The notes below the pieces were generated by a model that did not search any database, was not told where the DNA came from, and saw only the letters and a program-made list of their open reading frames with translations. Below are positions 40,364 to 48,802 of a DNA stretch of 64,000 bases, piece by piece; within the stretch, counting starts at the first letter, position 1, and each line of letters begins with the position of its first letter. Position numbers and translations under genes: made by a program. Where the stretch lies: contig NZ_VDDD01000002.1 in assembly GCF_006151785.1 (NCBI RefSeq), positions 1 to 64,000 of the forward strand, in the 5' to 3' direction. The stretch comes from Paracoccus marcusii. GTDB lineage: Bacteria > Pseudomonadota > Alphaproteobacteria > Rhodobacterales > Rhodobacteraceae.

Positions 40364-42722
40364 GGGCCTCCTCCGGATAGACCCAGACGGAGGGGTTCTC
40401 GACCTCGCGCGCGCGGCCGGAATGGGGGCATTTGTAGTGCGTCGGCAGCACCGCGACGCCCTCGGCAAGGACCTCTCCGGTGTCCGTGTCGATCACGGGA
40501 TCGCGGCCGAAGCGCATGTCCCTGATCACGAGATATCCGAAATGCGATTGCGTCCCGGCGTACCCGTGCTTCGTGAAACTTCGGCGGAACTTGATCAGGC
40601 CCTTGGTGGCGAGCACCGACAGCCGCTCTCGGATGCTGTAGCGCCCGCCGAGATCGTGCTGGTTCTCGAAGGCCTCCGCGAACTGCGTGGCGGTGTAGAG
40701 CCGACCCTCGGCCGCCTCGTCGAAGATCATCCCCAGGACGACCTGGTTTTTCCGATCCCGCTCGGCATCATGCCTGGCGCCGATGTCCTGGCGCACGAGG
40801 CGCTCGTTCATCGGGTTGATCTCGACCCATTGGCCGCGCACCTTGTCGATCAGCTTCGAGGCCAGCGCGGGACCGTTGCGCAGCTCGATCTCCAGCTTGC
40901 GCTCTGACGCGTCCTCGTCGGGGCGGTGCAGGATCAGCCCGGAAGTGTAGAAGCCCCGCAGGGCGCTGGCGCCCGAAAGCGCGAGGAACGGATCCTCCTT
41001 CACTTGGTGCTTGCTGAGCTTCTTGGTGTGATGGACCAGGATGACCCCGCAGTCCGGGTCGATGTGGTCGCGCAGAACCTCGACCCGCTCCTTGAGGAAG
41101 AACATCACGGCGGTGTTGTCGTTCTCGCCACCGCCGTCAGGTCCGCCGTCGAAGAGGTTCCGGATCGGGTCGACGCAGAGGATGTCGGGCGGCGCGTCCG
41201 GGAATGCCGTCCGGATCGCACGGGCAACCCGCACGCTGCCCTCGTTGTCGAGCAGCATTTTCAGCTTGGGTGTGGCGACGAAGGTGTCGCGCGCGGCGGC
41301 AAGCACGTCGGGCGGCAGGGCGATCTGCTTCAGCCGCTCGCGCAGATAGTGATACTGGATCTCGGCCTGCAGGTAGAAGATCCGCAGCGGCCGTGGCGGC
41401 GTGAAGCCGAGGAAGGGCACACCGGCGGCCATGTGGACAAGCCAGGAGATCAGCAGGTCGCTCTTGCCGACCTTGGGCGCACCGCCCAGCACCAGCAGTC
41501 CGCCCGGCGTCAGCACCCTTGGCGCGATGATGTCCTCCGGCATCGGGCTCTGATCGTCCAGCAGCGCGCCCAGCGTGAAGGCGGGCATCTCGACCGGTCC
41601 CGGTGCGCCGGAGTCCAGCCGGATCAGCGGCGGGCCGTATTTCTCGACATGCCGTTCCCAGAGCCGCTCGGACTCCCGCTTCAGCCGCTCGACCGGCCAC
41701 TGGGGCCGCAGCATCGCGGCGTTGTAGCCGCAGATGCCGATCCAGCCCTCGTCCTTTGTCATCCGGCCCTCGTGGACCATGCGGATGAAGTGCCCGATCG
41801 CGGCGGAGGCGCCCTCGAAGCGGGACCAGTCGTCCTGCGCCCCCTCCCGCACCGGCATGACCAGCACCTCGTCCAGGATGGGCTTGTCGGGATGGGTGAA
41901 CGCGGGCTGCAGGGACACGCCCGCCGCGGGCGGCATGTCGGTGACGGCTTCGATGAATTCGGCCAGATCGCGTTCGCGGTCGGCGTTCAGTTCGACGATC
42001 CGCACCTGCGTCTTGAGGTTGTTCTTGTAGTAGACCGAGCCCGCCACGCGGATCGGCTGATGGGCGGAGCGGAAATGCATGTCGCCGCCGACCTTTGCGG
42101 CGATGTCGCCGCGCAGACGGCAGACGCGCGCTATGTCGTCACCATCGGCGGGTTCGGTCAGCGCCCACCAGACGTGGCACTTGCGCTGCCCTTCGGCCGT
42201 CACGCCGCCGCTTTCCACCACCATGCTGGGACCGCCAAGGTGGCGCTCGAGGTGCGCGCGCTTGGCGGCGATGTCACCTGTGTCGAGATCGACCACCACC
42301 GTCTGCATCTGCAGGATATCGGTGGCCTTGGCCTGGCCGGGCGCGGCCACGGTGCCGGGGATCACATAGACCGCCGCTCCCTCGCGTGAGGCCCATGTCG
42401 CGAAGGTCGCCATCTTCTCGGGGGCGGAATGATCCGCTTCCAGCCAGATGTTGTGGGGGCGGCCATCGATGCCCTGACCCTTGTCGATGAAGCTGCGGAC
42501 AGGGATCAGACCGTCGCAATACCCGAAGACGACCTGCATGAATTGCGCGATCTGCGCAGGGTCGGGCTCGTCGCCGAAGACGTCGATCTGCGGCGCGGCA
42601 TCGTTGAAGTCGCGCCACGGGTTGAAATGGACGATGTTTTCCTTGGGCTCGTCGGGCGTGGTGTCGTCGCGCATGGCTGGCTCCTGGTCGGGATCGGATG
42701 GCTCGGTGGGCTCGTCGGTCAT
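40356..42722 (-). CDS. Phage primase-helicase (RepA-like ATPase)
   Basis: A 788-residue protein. The N-terminal half has primase-like features (TVVVDLDTGDIAAKRAHLER, then HFRSAHQPIRVAGSVYYKNN). The C-terminal half is a hexameric RepA/AAA-25 helicase with Walker A GGAPKVGKSDLL, Walker B ILCVDPIRNLFDGG, and LVHHTKK. The ATG at 42722 overlaps the upstream stop by 4 bp; longer readings run into other frames. It should start and drive phage DNA replication. Confidence 0.88.
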   Translation of the reverse strand: MTDEPTEPSDPDQEPAMRDDTTPDEPKENIVHFNPWRDFNDAAPQIDVFGDEPDPAQIAQFMQVVFGYCDGLIPVRSFIDKGQGIDGRPHNIWLEADHSAPEKMATFATWASREGAAVYVIPGTVAAPGQAKATDILQMQTVVVDLDTGDIAAKRAHLERHLGGPSMVVESGGVTAEGQRKCHVWWALTEPADGDDIARVCRLRGDIAAKVGGDMHFRSAHQPIRVAGSVYYKNNLKTQVRIVELNADRERDLAEFIEAVTDMPPAAGVSLQPAFTHPDKPILDEVLVMPVREGAQDDWSRFEGASAAIGHFIRMVHEGRMTKDEGWIGICGYNAAMLRPQWPVERLKRESERLWERHVEKYGPPLIRLDSGAPGPVEMPAFTLGALLDDQSPMPEDIIAPRVLTPGGLLVLGGAPKVGKSDLLISWLVHMAAGVPFLGFTPPRPLRIFYLQAEIQYHYLRERLKQIALPPDVLAAARDTFVATPKLKMLLDNEGSVRVARAIRTAFPDAPPDILCVDPIRNLFDGGPDGGGENDNTAVMFFLKERVEVLRDHIDPDCGVILVHHTKKLSKHQVKEDPFLALSGASALRGFYTSGLILHRPDEDASERKLEIELRNGPALASKLIDKVRGQWVEINPMNERLVRQDIGARHDAERDRKNQVVLGMIFDEAAEGRLYTATQFAEAFENQHDLGGRYSIRERLSVLATKGLIKFRRSFTKHGYAGTQSHFGYLVIRDMRFGRDPVIDTDTGEVLAEGVAVLPTHYKCPHSGRAREVENPSVWVYPEEAHD

Positions 42723-43486
42723 GCCGCCAGGCTCCAGCACCGCTCGGCATGGGCGCAGAACCGGCATTCGAAGAAGTCGCGGCTGGCGGCGACGCGCGGC
42801 AGCAGTTCGCCCGCGTCGGTGGCCTGCAGGATCCGCACCGCGCGATCGGACATGCGCTGAGCCAGATCGGCATCGAAGGCGACCTGCTCGTGATGCAGTT
42901 CGGCCGTGTCCTTGTTGACCGCCGTGAACAGTGCCGGGGCCGAGGAAATGCCCGGCACCGAGGGCTCCATGTAAGCCTGGTAGATCGCGATCTGGGCGGC
43001 ATAGACGGGCTTGGAAACGGCAACCCCGTCCTTCACGCATGCCCGCCAGTTCTTCGCGTTCATCGTCTTGCATTCCCAGAGCGCCGGAGTGCGAAGACCG
43101 AGCGCGGCCGGGGCTGCGGCGATAACCCCGTCGACATGGCCACGAATGCGGCCGCCCGCGACGGAGAAGCCGAACTGATCCCCATCGGGCCGATTGCCCC
43201 TGCGGGTGTAGAGGTCGAGCCCCGCCGCCCGCAGCCAGCGGATCGCCAGATTCTCGAGCTGGTGACCGATTTCGAAGATCCGCAGCGTCTGCCCGCCGAA
43301 GTCCGCACTCTCGTCCTTGGGCGCGCCTGCGAACTCGAACTGCAGCGCGCGTTCGCAGGCATGTCCCAGACGGGACGCGCCGAGATAGGTCCGGGGCGGT
43401 GTGGCCTCCCACTCGGCGATCAGCGCGGCGTCGACCAGCGCGTTGATCCGCTCGGCCATGGAGGGGCGCGGGTTGAAATCCAGCAT
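42719..43486 (-). CDS. Cas4/RecB-like PD-(D/E)XK nuclease with Fe-S cysteines
   Basis: A 255-residue nuclease. The catalytic residues D119, E138 and K140 lie in GHVDGVIAA and LWECKTMN. C44, C241, C244 and C250 (CxxCx5C at the end) form the four-Cys set that holds a 4Fe-4S cluster in Cas4 and AddB. No cas1/cas2 is nearby; its role is probably phage recombination (5'-end processing). The ATG at 43486 overlaps the upstream stop (TGATG); a TTG one codon earlier is less likely. Confidence 0.85.
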   Translation of the reverse strand: MLDFNPRPSMAERINALVDAALIAEWEATPPRTYLGASRLGHACERALQFEFAGAPKDESADFGGQTLRIFEIGHQLENLAIRWLRAAGLDLYTRRGNRPDGDQFGFSVAGGRIRGHVDGVIAAAPAALGLRTPALWECKTMNAKNWRACVKDGVAVSKPVYAAQIAIYQAYMEPSVPGISSAPALFTAVNKDTAELHHEQVAFDADLAQRMSDRAVRILQATDAGELLPRVAASRDFFECRFCAHAERCWSLAA

Positions 43487-43911
43487 CAAAACGGCACCTC
43501 GCTCCCGGCAGCGATGCGCGACATCTCGGCGCCATAGCCCTCCAGCACCTCCTCAATCAGGGCGGTGACATCGGTTTCGGTGAGATCGCGCAGCCGCTTG
43601 TCCCAGCCGATCAGCTCCATCGTCTGGCCCAGCCGCTTCATCACCAGTGCAATGGCGAGGCGTTCTTCATCGGTCGTTCCCTGCATGGTCAGTCCTTTCC
43701 GGTGGCGAGCCGCGAAGAACGCCTGGCAGTGCATCGAGCAGAACCAGCGGTGTTCGCGAGGGCGGGGTTTGTAGGGGTTGAAGAAGCCGAAGCCGCGCGC
43801 GGGGCGCAGACAGACGGCGCAAGGCTTGAGGCGCGGGTGCCAGAGCCGAATACGCTCCGGGCGATACGCAGGCGCTGCGGGCGGGGATGGGACTTGCGCG
43901 ACATGATTCAC
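43486..43911 (-). CDS. Phage zinc-finger protein (DUF6511-like)
   Basis: A 141-residue protein. A probable zinc finger at residues 30-65 (PCAVCLRPARG and WFCSMHCQAFF) is followed by a helical part (LAIALVMKRLGQTMELIGWD). I recognise it as the DUF6511 type of rhodobacterial phages. It is coupled to the helicase gene by a 4-bp overlap upstream and to the nuclease gene downstream. Its function is unknown. Confidence 0.75.
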   Translation of the reverse strand: MNHVAQVPSPPAAPAYRPERIRLWHPRLKPCAVCLRPARGFGFFNPYKPRPREHRWFCSMHCQAFFAARHRKGLTMQGTTDEERLAIALVMKRLGQTMELIGWDKRLRDLTETDVTALIEEVLEGYGAEMSRIAAGSEVPF

Positions 43912-45587
43912 GCCGCCCTCCGCTCGGGCTCGGCCGCCGTGACGAGGCGCCGGATGTCGCGCTTGTTGAACTGGAACGAGATCAGCGCGGAGGCGCGATG
44001 GCGCGTCAGGCCGTAATCGCGCCGGATTTCGGGCGGCAGGCAGTTCAGCTGCTTCTCCGTCGCGTCCTGCTTCAGCCAGCCCTTCGACTTGAAGGCGCTC
44101 TCGTCAGTCTCATGGGTGTTCAGCCAGTCGTCGGCCTGCGCGAGACAGACGATGCGCTCGCCTACGCTCAGGAGCCGCGTCGCCTTGCCCTTGGCGCCCC
44201 CGACCGCGTGCCAGCGGCCCTCGAGGAAGAACACGCCGCCCCAGGCGTGAAAGCCGTTGGCCATCAGCGCCGCGTCGTCGCCGAACAGGTCCACCCACGC
44301 GAAACTCGATCGCTCGAGAAGATCGAGCTCGGTCATGACGAAGCTGTCGATTGGCTCCGCGCCTTCGCGCGGCAGCTCGCACCCGCAGATCGGGCATTCG
44401 GTGACGGCGATCGGGATCTCGGCCTTGCATTCGGGGCAGAGTTTCGTGGGGGCTTCCCCCGCAGTCGGAACGCGCCCGTCGAGATCGACATCCTGTTCCA
44501 GCGTGCCGTGGATCAGGCTCGACGTCCCGAAATCCAGCACGACGCAGTCGGTCTTCACGATGCCGGGGTGTTCCTCGGGATCGACGGTGCGCAGCCCGCG
44601 CCCGACCATCTGGATCATGGTGGACTTGTAGGAACTGGGGCGCAGCAGCACGACGCAGGAGGTGGGCGGATGGTCCCAGCCCTCGGTCAGCACCGCGACG
44701 TTGACGACGACGCGGATGTCGCCCGCGGCGTAGTCGGCGAGGATCGCCTTGCGGTTCTCGGCCGCCAGATCGCCGTGGATCAGCGCGGCGGAAACGCCCG
44801 CTGCCCTGAACGCGTCGGTGACGTGTTCGGCGTGCGCGACGGTGGAGCAGAACACCACGGTCTGCCGGTCGCCCGCCTTTTCCTTCCAGTGGCGGATCAC
44901 CTCCTCAGTGACGGGGGCGCGGTCCATGATGCCCGCGACCTCCGCCATGTCGAAATCCGACATGGTCTTGCGGACGGACCGCAGTTCGTCCTGCACGCCC
45001 ACGTCGATGACGAAGGTGCGCGGCGGCACGAGATGGCCCGAGGCGATCAGTTCGCCCAGACGCACCTGGTCGGCGACATTGTCGAAGACCTCGCGCAGGC
45101 CCTTCCGGTCGCCGCGGTTCGGCGTCGCCGTGACCCCGAAGATGCGTGCGTCGGGATTGGCCTCGCGCACCCGATCGATGATGCGGCGGTAGCTGTCGGC
45201 GACCGCATGGTGCGCCTCGTCCACGACCAGCAGGTCGAGGCGCGGCATGTCCGCGAGGTTCGAGGCCCGCGCCAGCGTCGGCACCATGGCGAAGGCGACC
45301 TGGCCGCCCCAGGACTTCTCCGTGGCGTCGATCACCGAGGTAGCGACGCCCGGCACCACGCGCTGGAACTTGGCGCGGTTCTGCGCGGTCAGTTCGTCGC
45401 GATGGGCCAGCACGCAGGCCTTGGCCCCCATATTTTTTGACATGGCGCCGATCATCTCGCCGGTAACCGCCGAGAGCATGATGGTCTTGCCCGCACCGGT
45501 GGGCGCCACGCCCAGCGTGTTGCCGCGGGAAGCGAGCGCAGCCACGCTGCGCTCGACGAAGGTCTTCTGGCGGGGGCGCAGGCGCAT
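43908..45587 (-). CDS. DEAD/DEAH-box (SF2) helicase
   Basis: A 559-residue helicase. Motif I is APTGAGKTI (about residue 28), motif II is VVDEAHHA, and motif III is FGVTATPNR. Motif VI in the second RecA-like domain is QMVGRGLR. A Cys4 zinc element (CPECKAEIPIAVTECPICGC) lies near residue 400. It would unwind DNA in phage replication or recombination. It lies 14 bp after the next gene upstream. Confidence 0.92.
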   Translation of the reverse strand: MRLRPRQKTFVERSVAALASRGNTLGVAPTGAGKTIMLSAVTGEMIGAMSKNMGAKACVLAHRDELTAQNRAKFQRVVPGVATSVIDATEKSWGGQVAFAMVPTLARASNLADMPRLDLLVVDEAHHAVADSYRRIIDRVREANPDARIFGVTATPNRGDRKGLREVFDNVADQVRLGELIASGHLVPPRTFVIDVGVQDELRSVRKTMSDFDMAEVAGIMDRAPVTEEVIRHWKEKAGDRQTVVFCSTVAHAEHVTDAFRAAGVSAALIHGDLAAENRKAILADYAAGDIRVVVNVAVLTEGWDHPPTSCVVLLRPSSYKSTMIQMVGRGLRTVDPEEHPGIVKTDCVVLDFGTSSLIHGTLEQDVDLDGRVPTAGEAPTKLCPECKAEIPIAVTECPICGCELPREGAEPIDSFVMTELDLLERSSFAWVDLFGDDAALMANGFHAWGGVFFLEGRWHAVGGAKGKATRLLSVGERIVCLAQADDWLNTHETDESAFKSKGWLKQDATEKQLNCLPPEIRRDYGLTRHRASALISFQFNKRDIRRLVTAAEPERRAA

Positions 45588-45601
45588 GGCCGGTCTCCCC
45601 C

Positions 45602-46231
45602 TTACTGCGCCCAGCTCGGCCGACCGGCGAACCCGGGGGCGGACGCAGGCTGGCTGGGCTGATGTGCGGGTGCCGCATGGGTGGTCTGCTGCGGGGCATG
45701 CCCGGCCAGACCGTGTCCGCCGAACTGCAGCGGCGCCGTCCCCATGACCTGCGCGTAATCACGATGGTCAGGCGTGACCGCGCTGCGGATCTCGTTCTTG
45801 TCGTCGCCGCTGGCGTCGGTGCCGATGTCGATGCGGGCGATGAACTCGATCCCGTCGAGATCGGCGAAGCCGTTGATGCGCCGCGCCGCCTGCGCCTCGG
45901 CCGACATGTCCTTGTCGGAAATCCCGAGGGCCGAGTTCAGCATGCCGCGCACGAGGCTGCGGCCCATGTTCGCCCAGTCCGGCCCCTTGGGGCTGTAGAG
46001 CCCGATCAGGGTGAAGATCTTGCGCCGGGCGTACTGGCCCTCGGTCACCGTGAACTCGCCGTTCAGATAGACAGCACCCGTCGAGCCGCGCGTGGCATAG
46101 CCGCCGGTCCAGCCTTGCGAGTCGTCGTCGAAACCGCCCGGTCGGATGGTCAGGCGCACTTTGGCCAGCGTGCCCTTGGGGATCAGGTTGGTGTTGCTCT
46201 GCGCGTCGTTGAAATCGTTCCAGGAACCCAT
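45602..46231 (-). CDS. Phage early protein, possibly ssDNA-binding
   Basis: A 209-residue protein (MGSWNDFNDAQSNTNLIPKG, then KVRLTIRPGGFDDDSQGWTG). A conserved beta-rich core is followed by a disordered Ala/Pro/Gln/His tail. It lies between an ATPase and a helicase gene, where phages often keep a single-strand-binding or recombination protein. I see no defining motif, so that role is only a suggestion. Confidence 0.6.
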   Translation of the reverse strand: MGSWNDFNDAQSNTNLIPKGTLAKVRLTIRPGGFDDDSQGWTGGYATRGSTGAVYLNGEFTVTEGQYARRKIFTLIGLYSPKGPDWANMGRSLVRGMLNSALGISDKDMSAEAQAARRINGFADLDGIEFIARIDIGTDASGDDKNEIRSAVTPDHRDYAQVMGTAPLQFGGHGLAGHAPQQTTHAAPAHQPSQPASAPGFAGRPSWAQ

Positions 46232-46250
46232 GGGGAACCTCCTTTTCTGA

Positions 46251-47123
46251 TCAGGATTGCGGTTGGGATTGGACGTCGGCCGCCGGATCGGCGGGTGGCG
46301 GGGTGTAGGTCAGGCGCTTGGGCGCTGGTGCGACGGGAGCGCGGATCTTCGTCATCAGGCGGCCGAGGTGAGGCTCCTCGACCTGATCCAGACGCCCTGA
46401 GCGGTCCTTGGCCGGAAAGCCCCAGGGGTTGATCGTCTGGCAGATGAAGGCGCGATAGGGATCGCCGTCGGCTTTCAGCTCCGCCATGGTGATCACCTCG
46501 TCGACGATCCCCGGCAGCTCCAACCCGGTCTTCGAGCCGTCGATCTGCGGCTGGAACACCTTGCGGTTGAAGTCGTCGAGCTTCTCGTCGAGGATCCCGA
46601 CGAACCAGACGTTCTTCGCCCGCGTGTGCTGGAGATGCGTGAGCCAGCCGATCATTTCGCGGCCATGGAGGCCGTAGGCCCCGCGCACATCCGGCTTGCC
46701 GGTCTTCTCCGACAGCGCCTCGGGCTGGCCCTTGCACCAGCCGAAGCACAGCCGACCCGCCACGGTGATCGAGTCCACGAAGATCGTGTCGTAGCGGTCG
46801 AGTGCGGCCGGATCGCCGAAGCGGTCGCAGACTGCCTTGTAATGTGCTGGGCTGTAGGGCTGCTCGTCGCGCAGCGCAGGGTTGGGCCCGCCGATGAACA
46901 CCGCGAAATCCCGGCATTCCGTCCAGGTTCGCGGCCGGATGCTGTCGCCCGCCCAGCCCTCGATGGCGAGATCGCCCGCCTCGAGATCCATGAACAGGGT
47001 CGTCGACGCGTTCAGGGTCCAGAGGAGCGAGGTCTTCCCGATGCCAGACTTGCCGAAGATGCAGCCCTTGATCCCACGCGGCTCCGCCAGCCGCTGGTCG
47101 GCGCTGATGATCGGGAGGCTCAT
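46251..47123 (-). CDS. RecA-fold ATPase (AAA_24 type) of the recombination module
   Basis: A 290-residue protein with Walker A FGKSGIGKTSLL, Walker B YDTIFVDSITVAG, and a C-terminal Pro-rich tail. AAA_24-type phage proteins are thought to act in recombination or replication, like Sak4 annealing ATPases. The ATG at 47123 overlaps the upstream stop by 4 bp; the longer frame upstream is not used. Confidence 0.85.
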   Translation of the reverse strand: MSLPIISADQRLAEPRGIKGCIFGKSGIGKTSLLWTLNASTTLFMDLEAGDLAIEGWAGDSIRPRTWTECRDFAVFIGGPNPALRDEQPYSPAHYKAVCDRFGDPAALDRYDTIFVDSITVAGRLCFGWCKGQPEALSEKTGKPDVRGAYGLHGREMIGWLTHLQHTRAKNVWFVGILDEKLDDFNRKVFQPQIDGSKTGLELPGIVDEVITMAELKADGDPYRAFICQTINPWGFPAKDRSGRLDQVEEPHLGRLMTKIRAPVAPAPKRLTYTPPPADPAADVQSQPQS

Positions 47124-47653
47124 TGATCGCCCCCCTGCGGGACGATCTCGATCTTCAGCGTGCCGGGCCGGACGGTGCGCGCGGACTCGAAACCGGCACG
47201 GATCGCATCGGGCCAGGCGGCGTATTTGCGCTCGGGCACCTTGAACGCGATGTCGACATACTGGCCGGGATCGTCCCCGGCGGCGCGGATGCGCTCGACC
47301 ATGGCGGCGAGGCGATCCTGATCCCAATCGACCCGTTTCGGCAGGTCCGCGACCACGGTGAAATCGCCGTCGTCGAAGCGGATCGTGCCGGTGTCCTTGC
47401 CCGCCGCCTGCCGTTCCTCGGCGGCGCGGGTGGCGTAGCGGACCGTCAGCGCGCCATCGAGGCGGGCCTTCGCGGCCTTGTCCCGCTTGATGCGCTCGTC
47501 GACGTCGCGCTGCAGGATGGCCAGCAGTTCGACGGGCAGCTGGGCGATGTCCTGCAAGCCGAGGCCCGGCAGGTCGTCGACGGTGGGGGTGTTCGCGGGG
47601 AACGGCATGTAAGGGTCTCCATGATCGGCAAAAAGGAATTGGAAGGCGGTCAT
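47120..47653 (-). CDS. Hypothetical early phage protein
   Basis: A 177-residue protein with a helical, charged middle (LLAILQRDVDERIKRDKAAK). It is coupled at both ends by overlaps (TGATG upstream, ATGA downstream) and has GGAGG before the ATG at 47653. It always travels with AAA_24 ATPases in such modules as far as I recall, but has no known function. Confidence 0.7.
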   Translation of the reverse strand: MTAFQFLFADHGDPYMPFPANTPTVDDLPGLGLQDIAQLPVELLAILQRDVDERIKRDKAAKARLDGALTVRYATRAAEERQAAGKDTGTIRFDDGDFTVVADLPKRVDWDQDRLAAMVERIRAAGDDPGQYVDIAFKVPERKYAAWPDAIRAGFESARTVRPGTLKIEIVPQGGDQ

Positions 47654-48006
47654 CACGCGGCCTCCTGCTCGGCGAGCAGAAGCGCGGACAGCGACACGGC
47701 TGCGGCCTTCGGTTTGGGGCGGGCGACGGCGATGTAGGCGAACTGGTCGGGGCCCGTGCGCTCCTGCACCAGGTGCACGAGGCCCTGTTCGGCGGCCCAG
47801 AAGGCGCGCGACCCGAGCCGGGCCAATTCCGCGCGCTGTTGATCCGGGAGCCGGGCGAACATCGGGAAGATGTCGAGGACCAGAAAGCCGCGATGGTATT
47901 CCAGCCGGTCGCCCGGCACGGCCTGCGCCACCCAGGCGCAGAACTCGATCTCGGTAAGCGGTCGGCGGGCGCGGACCGTGATGAAGGGGGTGGTGCCCAT
48001 GAACAT
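47653..48006 (-). CDS. Hypothetical early phage protein
   Basis: A 117-residue protein (ITVRARRPLTEIEFCAWVAQ, then PDQQRAELARLGSRAFWAAE). The second ATG at 48000 has the better spacing to GGAGG and may be the true start. It is coupled to the next gene by TGATG. Function unknown. Confidence 0.68.
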   Translation of the reverse strand: MFMGTTPFITVRARRPLTEIEFCAWVAQAVPGDRLEYHRGFLVLDIFPMFARLPDQQRAELARLGSRAFWAAEQGLVHLVQERTGPDQFAYIAVARPKPKAAAVSLSALLLAEQEAA

Positions 48007-48028
48007 GATCTCCTCCTTTCGCCTCTAC

Positions 48029-48622
48029 TCAGGCCGCCGCGAGATCGTCCCAGGCGGGACCGAGACCGTGGGCGGTGAGGACGTGGCGGAGATCGGCGAG
48101 GCGGCGGTAGAGCGCGGACCGGCTGCCGAACCCCTCGGCCGCGAGCGCGGTGACGGGGCGATGCGCCAGCGCCGCACAGAACCGGCGATCCTCGGCCGGC
48201 AGCCGCGCGAGGGCGGCCTGCAGGGCGAGGTGAAGTTCGGTGACGGCGGCAGCGCAGCAGGTCTGGCCGTGCCAGGCGGCAAGCCCGTCGTCCTCGGTCA
48301 GCGTGTCCCCGACCGGCTCGCGGGTTTCGGCCAGGGGCACTTCGAGCGAGAGGAGCGACCCACCCTGCGCACGGCGCTGGCGGTGATGGCGCATCGCGAT
48401 CCGCGAGGACTGGTTACGCAGCACGATGTTGGCGAAGGCGCCGATGCTGCCGCGCGAGGGATCGTAGGCGGGCAAGCGGCGCAGCAGATCGACCAGGAGG
48501 TCCTGGCCCAGATCCTCGCGCTCGCAGACCGGCAGGCACAGCTTGCGCCGCAGCCGCTGTGCCGCCGCATCGGCCGCGCGAATGATGATTTCAATGTCGG
48601 CGGGGTAGAGTTCGATCTGCAT
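48029..48622 (-). CDS. Sigma-70-like transcription factor of the phage
   Basis: A 197-residue protein. Residues 30-75 resemble sigma region 2 (EREDLGQDLLVDLLRRLPAY, then GAFANIVLRNQ), and residues 135-185 a helix-turn-helix like region 4 (RLPAEDRRFCAALAHRPVTA). It is the first gene of the leftward early operon. It could redirect RNA polymerase to phage promoters or control lysogeny. The family is divergent and the role is inferred from fold. Confidence 0.72.
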   Translation of the reverse strand: MQIELYPADIEIIIRAADAAAQRLRRKLCLPVCEREDLGQDLLVDLLRRLPAYDPSRGSIGAFANIVLRNQSSRIAMRHHRQRRAQGGSLLSLEVPLAETREPVGDTLTEDDGLAAWHGQTCCAAAVTELHLALQAALARLPAEDRRFCAALAHRPVTALAAEGFGSRSALYRRLADLRHVLTAHGLGPAWDDLAAA

Positions 48623-48686
48623 CGCTGTGCGCCTCGGTCATCGTTTCTGATGAGCCCAAGATGCCGGATGCGGTCGGCGCGCAGGT

Positions 48687-48722
48687 GGGAACGGGGTGGG
48701 AATGAGGTGGGGGTTTGGTGGG
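48687..48722 (+). repeat. G-run cluster, possible G-quadruplex
   Basis: Five G-runs (48687-48689, 48693-48696, 48698-48700, 48709-48713, 48720-48722) stand on the plus strand in the gap upstream of the sigma-like gene. The loops are 3, 1, 8 and 6 bases, so a quadruplex is possible though not optimal. It may affect transcription of the early operon. Confidence 0.35.
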
Positions 48723-48802
48723 CCTGGCCCTTTGCCCGAGGCGATGAGTTGGGCGCTTCACTCAACCCTTGTGCTTATTGTCGGGCGGGTTTTGCGTTCA
48801 GC

